From CAZTLE01 sp964614415 (GTDB lineage Bacteria > Bacteroidota > Bacteroidia > Flavobacteriales > Flavobacteriaceae), in NCBI GenBank assembly GCA_964614415.1, contig CAZTLE010000042.1, positions 1 to 24,096 of the forward strand: 24,096 nucleotides of DNA. The letters are read 5' to 3'. The number at the start of each line of letters is the position of its first letter. Positions within the stretch are counted from its first letter, which is position 1. Shown here in pieces: positions 1-6,610 of this stretch. The notes under the pieces are model-generated. The model had not been told where the DNA came from. It worked only from the letters and a program-made list of their open reading frames with translations, and did no database searches. A program made the position numbers and the translations under genes.

Positions 1-8
1 TGTGCAAA

Positions 9-96
9 TGACTTGAAATTCATGGCTTCTATCTTATGTGTTTATATTCAAATATACATTTTGTCACATAAGATAGAAGCCATGAATTTCAAGTCA
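9..96. repeat. Perfect 32-bp inverted repeat around the transposase start codon
   Basis: Bases 9-40 are the exact reverse complement of 65-96, separated by a 24-nt AT-rich loop (41-64). The right arm contains the ATG of the transposase at 82-84. A transcript starting upstream of the left arm would fold into a very stable hairpin burying the start codon. That is a known way for insertion sequences to block translation from outside promoters, though usually with shorter stems. A fold-back assembly artefact cannot be excluded, since the window begins right here. Confidence 0.9.
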
Positions 97-1023
97 CTTC
101 CACAGCTTTTAGATTACTTCAAAGACGAGGAAACCTGTATCGCCTACTATGAGCGTATTAGATGGGGCGGTGAGCCTGCATGTCCTCATTGTGGTGGTTT
201 GAACCCGTACAAGACGAACCGGGGCTACAAGTGCCGGAATAACGAATGCCATAAGAAGTTTACGGTTAAGGTTGGGACGATCTTTGAAAACTCGAAAATC
301 CCTTTCCGGATTTGGTTTGCTGCTATCTACTTAGCAACTGCACATAAAAAAGGTATTAGCAGCGTACAACTTTCAATTGACCTGGGAATTACTCAAAAGA
401 CAGCATGGTTCGTACTTCACAGAATCCGTGAAATGCTAAAGGACAAAGCGCCGAAGATGCTGGGTGAAAACAATATGGTAGAAGTTGACGAGGCGTACAT
501 AGGTGGTAAGGAAGGAAACAAGCATCACCGCAAAAGACGCTCAGACGTAAACCCGGACTTGAAGAACGACGGTACGCCCTATAAACCTAAGACTATGGTA
601 GTAGGTCTTATAGAGAGACAAGGACAAGTAGTCCTAAAGCGTGTACCCCGTGCGGTTAAATACGAAGTAGATCCGATTATTAGCGAACATTTGGCTGATG
701 GTGCGGAAATCCATACTGACGAAAGCCATATCTATCGTGACCTTAGCCAGAACTACGAACACAAAACCGTAGTGCACTCAGCACGTAAGTATGTGATTGG
801 AAATGTTCACACGAATACGATAGAGAACTTCTGGAGCATTCTTAAGCGTGGTTTATATGGTGTGTACCATCATGTTAGTGAGAAGCACTTTGACAGGTAT
901 TTGGATGAATACGCGGCACGGTGGAATACAAAGAGTCTTTCTTCGCAGGAACGTATTGATAGGTTTTTGGAGCGAAGTGAAAGCGTATTGCCTTACAAGG
1001 GGCTAGTCGGTAAGCAGGATTAA
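82..1023 (+). CDS. IS1595-family (ISXO2-like) transposase
   Basis: A 313-aa DDE-type transposase. The N-terminal zinc ribbon has CPHC at residues 34-37 and further cysteines at 51 and 56, as in IS1595 elements. The catalytic core shows VDEAYIGG (D136), IHTDES (D213) and the IENFWSILKRG block near 248-258, which carries the third active-site region and the family's Lys/Arg signature. The open frame extends upstream to about 13, but ATG 82 is preferred because the family begins with a short helix just before the zinc ribbon, and the upstream part is only the left arm of the inverted repeat. The 3' end overlaps the convergent acetyltransferase gene by 21 bp. I could not identify an outer terminal repeat after the stop codon, so the element's right boundary is unknown and it may extend past the acetyltransferase/antitoxin pair. 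Confidence 0.93.
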   Translation: MNFKSLPQLLDYFKDEETCIAYYERIRWGGEPACPHCGGLNPYKTNRGYKCRNNECHKKFTVKVGTIFENSKIPFRIWFAAIYLATAHKKGISSVQLSIDLGITQKTAWFVLHRIREMLKDKAPKMLGENNMVEVDEAYIGGKEGNKHHRKRRSDVNPDLKNDGTPYKPKTMVVGLIERQGQVVLKRVPRAVKYEVDPIISEHLADGAEIHTDESHIYRDLSQNYEHKTVVHSARKYVIGNVHTNTIENFWSILKRGLYGVYHHVSEKHFDRYLDEYAARWNTKSLSSQERIDRFLERSESVLPYKGLVGKQD

Positions 1024-1611
1024 ATCAAAGAACAACATCCTAGTTGTTAATGGGTCTCCGGGGCTTAGCCCGGTATACTCCTTCTCTTGATCTTCGGAAG
1101 AAAAAAGGGGAACAAAATCATTCCGTGTGTAATAGCGCAATGCGCGACTCTCGTTATAGGAGTCAACCACAACGAAACGGCATCCGGTTTTGTTTTTAAT
1201 ATTAATAAACCAAGACTTAATGAAGTCCATAAGTTGATCTCCCATAGATTTTTCCTCTCCCTCTAGCATGCGGTATTTTTTATTCACCCCTAAGCGTCCA
1301 ATTAGTACAGCAGGATAACTCCGCATTCTTTTTTGGTGAGGAATTGATTTAGTGACCTTTTTGGACCTGGCATTAGGAAGATTCTTAGTTTTGATGCTAT
1401 CGTTAGAAACTGTAAATGCACAAACGATTTGACTAGGATCGCTATCAAGAATAAAACAATAAGATTTTCCTAGAAGCTGAGTTGAATAATTAACAGCATC
1501 ATTAGCAAAGAAATCATTTAGGTCATCATGATCACAATCAAATGCGTCACAATTTTCTAATATTTCTTGATTTAGTGGGGAGAAAGTACATTTTTCTAAT
1601 AAAAACCCCAA
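1003..1611 (-). CDS. GNAT N-acetyltransferase, probable toxin of a TA-like pair
   Basis: A 202-aa GNAT-fold protein. The beta4/alpha3 acetyl-CoA region is around residues 104-135 (IGRLGV followed by EGEEKSMGDQLMDFIKSWF). The late RALRYYTRNDF segment carries the Tyr typical of GNAT enzymes, and the C-terminal FFDL strand is usual for this group. It starts 14 nt after the stop of a 51-aa partner on the same strand, the gene order of GNAT toxin-antitoxin modules, some of which acetylate aminoacyl-tRNA. The C-terminus looks complete although its last codons lie within the transposase gene on the other strand. The acceptor substrate cannot be deduced; a housekeeping acetyltransferase is the alternative. 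Base composition is AT-richer than the chromosome further right, which suggests transfer. Confidence 0.82.
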   Translation of the reverse strand: MGFLLEKCTFSPLNQEILENCDAFDCDHDDLNDFFANDAVNYSTQLLGKSYCFILDSDPSQIVCAFTVSNDSIKTKNLPNARSKKVTKSIPHQKRMRSYPAVLIGRLGVNKKYRMLEGEEKSMGDQLMDFIKSWFINIKNKTGCRFVVVDSYNESRALRYYTRNDFVPLFSSEDQEKEYTGLSPGDPLTTRMLFFDLILLTD

Positions 1612-1625
1612 GGTGAAAGATTTTG

Positions 1626-1781
1626 TTATAGTTTAGCCTTAGCTAAAATCTTTTCAGCAATTGAGCTTTCTTTAGAAAAATCAATAGAAGACCTCTTAGC
1701 AGTGTTTTCATCTACTTGCTTTTCAAAGTTAGATGCTGCTTCCTTAGAAAGGACAGGTATTGATTTAATAGCTATTGCCAT
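1626..1781 (-). CDS. Small antitoxin-like protein upstream of the GNAT gene
   Basis: A 51-aa protein starting MAIAIKSIPVLS and ending in EKILAKAKL, with a central KRSSIDFSKE stretch. From memory, similar small proteins (IKSIP start, IDFS middle, ILAKAK end) often sit directly upstream of GNAT genes in Bacteroidota; I cannot check this here. It is charged and probably partly helical, with no clear ribbon-helix-helix. A longer frame starts at a TTG at 1838, but ATG 1781 is preferred because a promoter-like TAGTTTTG lies at 1824-1817. The arrangement of small gene first, 14-nt gap, then acetyltransferase fits an antitoxin-toxin operon. Function is inferred from context only. Confidence 0.72.
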   Translation of the reverse strand: MAIAIKSIPVLSKEAASNFEKQVDENTAKRSSIDFSKESSIAEKILAKAKL

Positions 1782-1816
1782 AGTGTTTTTATTGTTAATT
1801 GTTAACAAATGTTGTG

Positions 1817-1852
1817 CAAAACTACCAATTCTATACAAAAAAAATTGTATAG
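1817..1852 (-). promoter_or_regulatory. Candidate promoter with palindromic operator for the TA-like pair
   Basis: On the minus strand TAGTTTTG (1824-1817) matches the Bacteroidota -7 element TAnnTTTG, about 36 nt before the ATG at 1781. Just upstream is a perfect inverted repeat, CTATACAA (1831-1838) and TTGTATAG (1845-1852), with a 6-nt A-rich centre. It covers the expected -33 region, where an autoregulatory antitoxin or toxin-antitoxin complex could bind. I see no clear -33 TTG at the right spacing. Confidence 0.5.
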
Positions 1853-2011
1853 AAGTGTTAGTATTATCTTATTTGCTTATAAGTTTACTATAAGATTTTC
1901 CTATATCTGGGTCTAGATCCAACATAGTTTTTTCTTATAGATGTTCAATAATAAGACGTTTCAAAGATGGAATTGTTGCGTTAACACTTGTTAAAGTTTT
2001 ATCTTTACTAT

Positions 2012-2161
2012 ATGAAAAAGAAGCAGCAAAAACATCAGCAAAAACATCAGCAAAAACATCAGCAAGAGGATAAGCTAAAAATTGATGGCAGTCTTGACGA
2101 CGTTCTAAAAGTATCCGTTCCCAAGCCGAAGAAAGAAAACGGCGACAAGGGACACGGCTAA
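2012..2161 (+). CDS. Small Lys/Gln/His-rich hypothetical protein
   Basis: A 49-aa ORF. Its N-terminal half carries three copies of Gln-Gln-Lys-His encoded by a 12-bp tandem repeat, followed by KLKIDGSLDDVLKVSVPKPK and a charged tail. The conserved-looking second half resembles small basic-tailed proteins scattered in Bacteroidota genomes (recollection, not checked). TATCTTTA at 2000-2007 preceded by TTG at 1976-1978 (21-nt spacer) would give an almost leaderless transcript. The 78-aa frame on the opposite strand at 1935-2171 is read as its shadow. Function unknown. Confidence 0.5.
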   Translation: MKKKQQKHQQKHQQKHQQEDKLKIDGSLDDVLKVSVPKPKKENGDKGHG

Positions 2162-2574
2162 AATATTGCATTCTGGTTTATCCCCCTTAATTCCTGGTAA
2201 CCACTCCGGGAAGATGCAAGATGCTCTTAAACACAGGCAATCGCCAAAAACTTGAGTAGTCCTTAACTAACAATTCCGTGAAAATAGGTAGCGGTAAGGG
2301 ATGCTAACTCCCTTGAGGAACGAAAGAGTTTTACTTCTCAAAAAAATTCACTTCGAATTTCCCGTATCCCTTCTATAATGGCTTGTCCCATTTGGTATAT
2401 AGATGCCATATAAACGACAACAAATGTTTACAAACAACTATAAACGAAAGTAAGCATGTAACTACCGACTCCTTCCCAACACCCGATCTATGTTTGTACC
2501 AATGAATCGCAAATGGTTCAGAGATATTAACTGTTTAACAAGCCTACCGACAGGAAGGCATTAAAATTTAAATC
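2162..2574. other. Intergenic stretch before ssb
   Basis: No convincing gene in about 410 bp. A short hairpin (AAGGGA 2296-2301, TCCCTT 2309-2314) and the ssb promoter are the only features seen. I looked here for the far end of the insertion sequence and found no match to the left-end sequence. Confidence 0.5.
2489..2496 (+). promoter_or_regulatory. Candidate ssb promoter (-7 element)
   Basis: TATGTTTG is an exact match to the Bacteroidota -7 consensus TAnnTTTG. It lies about 80 bp before the ssb start and predicts a 5' leader near 70 nt. A TTG at the usual -33 distance is not evident. Confidence 0.45.
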
Positions 2575-2904
2575 ATGAACACGCTAAGAAACAAAGTACA
2601 GTTGATTGGAAACCTTGGAAACGACCCGGAAGTAATTACCCTGGATTCAGGACGGAAAATGGCTAAATTCAGAATAGCCACCAACGAGTCCTATAAGAAT
2701 AAAGAAGGGGAACGCGTTACGAATACCGAATGGCACCAAATTGTCGCATTCGGCAAAACAGCAGAGATTGTAGAGACCTATGTCGGAAAAGGGAAAGAAG
2801 TAGCTATCGAAGGCAAACTCACCACCCGCTCCTGGGAAGACAAAGAAGGGAATACCCGATACACCACAGAAGTTGTGTGCAACGAGTTGCTTATGTTGAG
2901 TTAA
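2575..2904 (+). CDS. ssb: Single-stranded DNA-binding protein, short form
   Basis: A 109-aa OB-fold protein with the standard SSB layout: MNTLRNKVQLIGNLGNDPE at the N-terminus, the FRIATNE strand, TEWHQIVAFGKTAE near residues 51-64, and the YVGKGKEVAIEGKL strand pair. It ends straight after the fold at LLMLS. It therefore lacks both the flexible linker and the acidic DDDIPF-type tip by which typical SSBs recruit repair and replication partners. Short SSBs are frequent in Flavobacteria beside a longer housekeeping copy, so this may be a second SSB. It is followed by a GC-rich hairpin and has its own promoter, so it is probably monocistronic. Confidence 0.92.
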   Translation: MNTLRNKVQLIGNLGNDPEVITLDSGRKMAKFRIATNESYKNKEGERVTNTEWHQIVAFGKTAEIVETYVGKGKEVAIEGKLTTRSWEDKEGNTRYTTEVVCNELLMLS

Positions 2905-2934
2905 CAATACAGCAAAAGAAAGCAGATATAAAAA

Positions 2935-2972
2935 CCCCGGAATGTGAACAATCGCTTCCGGGGATTCCTCTA
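2935..2972 (+). terminator. Hairpin terminator after ssb
   Basis: CCCCGGAA (2935-2942) pairs with TTCCGGGG (2956-2963) across a 13-nt loop, followed by a weak T/C tract. It lies 30 nt after the ssb stop. Confidence 0.6.
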
Positions 2973-3026
2973 ATCTAAGATGTGTTGTCAATACCGAACA
3001 AAGATCTTTGTTTGCATGAGATATAC

Positions 3027-3740
3027 TTATTGAGTATTCGCCAAAAATCGCATGACCTCCTTTTTATATGAGATTCCTATGGGTATCTCCTTTCGGTCAA
3101 TTTCTACATTATGGGTGGTAAAAGCGTCAATCTTCGATGTGTTCACAATAAAAGAGCGGTGTACACGTAAAAAGAGATCGGGCAACAACTCCTCAAATTC
3201 ACTGATCTTATACTTGGTGGTAATATCCTGATCCTTGAGATAAATGCGAATGTAGTCCTTGATGCTTTCGATATAAAGTATCTCACTAAATACAACCTTG
3301 ATATGTTTCCGGTTCGTATTGACATACATAAACGGATCGTCATCAGAAACAGGTGACGAAGGGATGGTGGAGGGACCTCCTCTTTTCTCAAGAAATTTAT
3401 CCACGGACTTGACAAATCGATCGATTGTTATGGGCTTCAACAAATAATCGACCACATCCAATTCATAGCTTTCCACCGCGTAATCCCTGTAGGCCGTTGT
3501 GAAAATAACAGCCGGAGGGTTTTTGAGGGATTTCACGAACTCAATACCGGTAAGGCCCGGCATCTGAATATCCAGGAATATCAGGTCAATCGACTCTTTT
3601 TTTAGCACCTCAAAAGCCTGGACGGCATTCCAGCACTTGTCAACAAGATTCAATTGAGAGAATTGTTGAATATGCTTTTCCAATAACCCTATGGCCAAGG
3701 GTTCGTCGTCTACAACCAGGCAGTTGATCTTCTCTTTCAT
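3027..3740 (-). CDS. LytTR-family response regulator
   Basis: A 237-aa two-domain regulator. The receiver domain (residues 5-118) has the acidic pocket D11-D12, the phospho-acceptor D57 in IFLDIQMPG, the T81-T82 switch position and K102 in LLKP. A short linker leads to a LytTR DNA-binding domain (about 132-235) with ILYIESIKDYIRIY, LFLRVHRSFIVN and the closing IPIGISYKKEV. Its start overlaps the end of the sensor kinase gene by 4 bp (ATGA), so the two are translationally coupled and form a cognate pair. Target genes are not apparent; the divergent S33 hydrolase is a neighbour but not necessarily a target. Confidence 0.95.
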   Translation of the reverse strand: MKEKINCLVVDDEPLAIGLLEKHIQQFSQLNLVDKCWNAVQAFEVLKKESIDLIFLDIQMPGLTGIEFVKSLKNPPAVIFTTAYRDYAVESYELDVVDYLLKPITIDRFVKSVDKFLEKRGGPSTIPSSPVSDDDPFMYVNTNRKHIKVVFSEILYIESIKDYIRIYLKDQDITTKYKISEFEELLPDLFLRVHRSFIVNTSKIDAFTTHNVEIDRKEIPIGISYKKEVMRFLANTQ

Positions 3741-4807
3741 CCCATTATTGTTAGTTGTACCTCATACGTTTCATCCTGAGGATCTACGATCCACGTATAC
3801 CGGTTGGGGTAGGTGAGTTCCAGTTGGCGCTTCACATTCTTAACGCCAATCCCTTCTTTGTAGTTCATTTCATCGCTCTGATCCAAATGCGCCTTCGTAT
3901 TGAATACCCTAAAGAAAATACGCCCTGCTTTTTCTTCCAGATCGATCTCGATGGCGGTATCTTTGGTAACACCGCTGGCCCCGTGCTTAAAGGCATTTTC
4001 TACAATGGAAACCAAGATCAAAGGAGCAATTACGGCTTTTGGGTTTTCAAGGGAATGGGAAAAACTAAGTTGTAACCGATCCCCATACCGCAGCTTCTCC
4101 AGGGCTATATAGTTTTCCAAAAGTTCAACTTCTTTTTGAATTAACACCTTGGACTCCCGGGACTGGTAGAGGATGTAATCCAAAATCTCCGAGAGCTTTG
4201 CCACTACTTCCGGAGCCTGATCCGACTTATCCAGCGTTAGGGCATATAAATTGTTGAGTGTGTTGAATAAGAAATGCGGGTGAATTTGCGCTTTCAGAAA
4301 GTTGAGCTCGGCAATCGCCTTTTCCTTTTGAAGTGTATCCAACTCTCTTCGTACAGATGCGCGATCCATGACCATCTTCAGTACTAAGAAAGTGGTAGCC
4401 GAAAAGTAGGCGCGAGGAGCATAACTCAGATAGGTATTGTCAAATTGTGTTACAATATCCCAAAAGGAGTCCTTCTCAATCCCTAAACCGGCTATCGTTT
4501 CCGCTATATAAATATTGTTGAATCGGTACGCAATGGATATCACAGCAATACTGATCACCAGTGATACAATGAATTGTACATATTTCTTTTTCTGCAGCAG
4601 CTTTGGGATCTGGTAGTATACCAACAGGTAGGTGGCTACCATTTTTAATGGCATACCTACTCCGCGGAAGATAAGAGCCTCTTTGGCATGGCTTATACCA
4701 TCACCTGAGGTTATGGGAGCCATTAGTAAGATGAACAGCCAGAACAAAGTATGCTTCAATACCCTGTTCTGAAGAAGACGATCTACAAAGTTGTTTTGAG
4801 CTTTCAC
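3737..4807 (-). CDS. LytS/YehU-type sensor histidine kinase
   Basis: A 356-aa membrane histidine kinase. Hydrophobic segments lie near residues 20-32, 55-66, 79-94 and 133-147. A short coiled linker (about 150-170) leads to the His-kinase motif AQIHPHFLFNTLNNLYAL with the probable phospho-acceptor H178. The ATPase domain has PLILVSIVENAFKHG as N-box and GIGVKNVKRQLELTYP as G-box. No separate extracellular sensing domain is present; the signal is probably sensed through the membrane part. It lies upstream of, and overlaps, its response regulator. Such LytS/LytTR pairs are common in Bacteroidota, usually with unknown signals. Confidence 0.95.
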   Translation of the reverse strand: MKAQNNFVDRLLQNRVLKHTLFWLFILLMAPITSGDGISHAKEALIFRGVGMPLKMVATYLLVYYQIPKLLQKKKYVQFIVSLVISIAVISIAYRFNNIYIAETIAGLGIEKDSFWDIVTQFDNTYLSYAPRAYFSATTFLVLKMVMDRASVRRELDTLQKEKAIAELNFLKAQIHPHFLFNTLNNLYALTLDKSDQAPEVVAKLSEILDYILYQSRESKVLIQKEVELLENYIALEKLRYGDRLQLSFSHSLENPKAVIAPLILVSIVENAFKHGASGVTKDTAIEIDLEEKAGRIFFRVFNTKAHLDQSDEMNYKEGIGVKNVKRQLELTYPNRYTWIVDPQDETYEVQLTIMG

Positions 4808-4986
4808 AACGGGGACGAAAGTACTGAAAAATGGATGGCCGGACCACCAATGTCGACCGATTCCCGTTTTCTACCCATGAATTTCACAGTATGAAGTACG
4901 AATTGAATCCGGCTGTTGTTTTCGTGTTTCCATAGGGCATATTGTGCCATCTGTCCACAGTGATTTTATTGCGTTGATCCCACATC

Positions 4987-4994
4987 TATATTTA
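4987..4994 (+). promoter_or_regulatory. Candidate promoter of the S33 hydrolase gene
   Basis: TATATTTA matches TAnnTTTG at 7 of 8 positions, 20 nt before the ATG. A TTG at 4969-4971 gives a 15-nt spacer, slightly shorter than usual. Confidence 0.35.
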
Positions 4995-5013
4995 CCAAAA
5001 ACACGACAAGATT

Positions 5014-6498
5014 ATGAAAAAAATTATCACGTTACTTAGTATTATAAGCGTCTGTAGTATGACGTTGGGGCAGCAGTCCTCCGGGCTTATCAATATGGAG
5101 GAAGCGACCTTTAAAACCGCTTCAGGGGATACCGTTGAAGGCCACAGAGGAAGCATAACAGTTCCTGAGAATCGGTCCAACCCCAATTCCCCGGATATTG
5201 CTGTTCATTTTGTTCGGCTGAAATCTACCAACCCCAATCCGTCCGCGCCACTTGTTTATCTGGCAGGAGGCCCAGGGGGCAGTTGTACCTGGCAGGCCGA
5301 AAATCCGCGCTCCCTGGAACGATGGAAAGCGTTCCTGGAAATAGGGGATGTCATTTTGTTGGATCAGCGGGGCACCGGTGCCGGTGAAGAAAGAGTGTTG
5401 TTTGTGAGAAGAGAAGATCCTCCCGGAGACGCTTTTGCCTCAGTAGAGAAGGCGGAAGCATTTCGAAAGAAAATAGCCGAAGCTGCTTTGACAGAATTCA
5501 AGGCCCGTGGCATAGATCTGGGCGGATACACCACCCTGGAAAGTGCCAGAGATATGGATGTATTGCGCAAGGCGCTGGGGTATGATAAACTCTCATTAAT
5601 GGGATTCAGCTACGGGACGCATCTTGGGCAGACCTACATCAAGTACTTTGGAAGCCATGTAGAGAATGCAGTTCTCATTGGAGTGGAAGGGCTCAACCAC
5701 ACCTACAAGCTCCCGTCCACTATGGATGCTCAATTCCGTAAAATTGCCATGATGGCCAATTCGGATCCCAATGTGAACACCGAAGTTCCCGATCTGTTGG
5801 CACTGTATGACCGGGTGATTGCGAAGCTGGATAAGGAACCTGTTGAGTTGGCTGTTACCTCGCCGATAACGCGTCAAAGTATGACCATGACGGTTGGTTC
5901 ATACGCGCTTAAAGTACTCCTTAGATTTGATATTGGAGATGCCAGTGATATTCCCGTTTTTCCGCGATTACTGTATATGATCGATCAGGGAGATTATTCG
6001 GCCCTGCAGTGGTTCCTTCAAAAGAGAATTCGGGCGTTTTACGGAATTCAGGGGATGTCTGCCACTATGGATCCGGCTTCGGGAGCCACGGCCAATCGAA
6101 TGCAACGCATTAAACTGGAAGAGGAGAAAAGCCTGTTTAAGGATGCGGTCAATCTTAATATGGGAGGCGATAGCTGGCCAGTTCCGGACCTTGGGGATGA
6201 ATTTCGGGAGCCCTTTGCAAGTGATGTGCGGACGCTATTCATGAGTGGCACGTTGGATTTCAACACACCTCCGTATCAGGCAGAAGAAGTACGTTGGGGA
6301 TTTTCCAATAGCAGTCACATTATTGTTGTCAATGCCGGCCATGAGCAGATATTGACCCATCCCGATGCTCCAAAGACGATCATACGTTTCCTAAAAGGGG
6401 AGGACGTGAACGATGTGGGACTATCCCAACCCAAACTGCGGTTTATCCCGATTAAAGGGAAAAGTGATGACATTTGGCACCCCTCCCTGGACAACTAA
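5014..6498 (+). CDS. Secreted alpha/beta hydrolase, S33 (TAP-like) peptidase family
   Basis: A 494-aa protein with an N-terminal signal peptide (about 1-19, ending at TLGQ). The alpha/beta-hydrolase core shows the oxyanion loop LAGGPGGS (83-90), LLDQRGTG (115-122) and the nucleophile elbow GFSYGTHLG with S199. The triad is completed by D415 in SGTLDFNTPP and H443 in NAGHEQ. This layout, with a C-terminal TAP-like segment, is typical of S33 proline-iminopeptidase/tripeptidyl-aminopeptidase relatives, which release N-terminal residues from short peptides in the periplasm; an esterase is possible. Transcribed away from the LytS kinase, with its own terminator. Confidence 0.92.
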   Translation: MKKIITLLSIISVCSMTLGQQSSGLINMEEATFKTASGDTVEGHRGSITVPENRSNPNSPDIAVHFVRLKSTNPNPSAPLVYLAGGPGGSCTWQAENPRSLERWKAFLEIGDVILLDQRGTGAGEERVLFVRREDPPGDAFASVEKAEAFRKKIAEAALTEFKARGIDLGGYTTLESARDMDVLRKALGYDKLSLMGFSYGTHLGQTYIKYFGSHVENAVLIGVEGLNHTYKLPSTMDAQFRKIAMMANSDPNVNTEVPDLLALYDRVIAKLDKEPVELAVTSPITRQSMTMTVGSYALKVLLRFDIGDASDIPVFPRLLYMIDQGDYSALQWFLQKRIRAFYGIQGMSATMDPASGATANRMQRIKLEEEKSLFKDAVNLNMGGDSWPVPDLGDEFREPFASDVRTLFMSGTLDFNTPPYQAEEVRWGFSNSSHIIVVNAGHEQILTHPDAPKTIIRFLKGEDVNDVGLSQPKLRFIPIKGKSDDIWHPSLDN

Positions 6499-6545
6499 TG
6501 GGTTTTCATTTGAATATGTTGTTCAGGCCTTTGACTCATGTCGTG

Positions 6546-6570
6546 ATGCCTCCTTCGGGAGGCATTTTTG
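6546..6570 (+). terminator. Intrinsic terminator after the S33 gene
   Basis: ATGCCTCC (6546-6553), a TTCG tetraloop and GGAGGCAT (6558-6565) form a perfect 8-bp hairpin followed by TTTTG. It ends the plus-strand unit before the convergent peptidase gene. Confidence 0.85.
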
Positions 6571-6610
6571 TTGGATGGGCCACAAGTCTTTGAAGATCGT
6601 ACCACATCAT

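Noticed and set aside
1935..2171. 78-aa minus-strand ORF with Phe-Ala-Asp-Val repeats
   Set aside because: It is the antisense reading of the 12-bp repeat; the plus-strand frame has a more natural start, promoter and protein-like composition.
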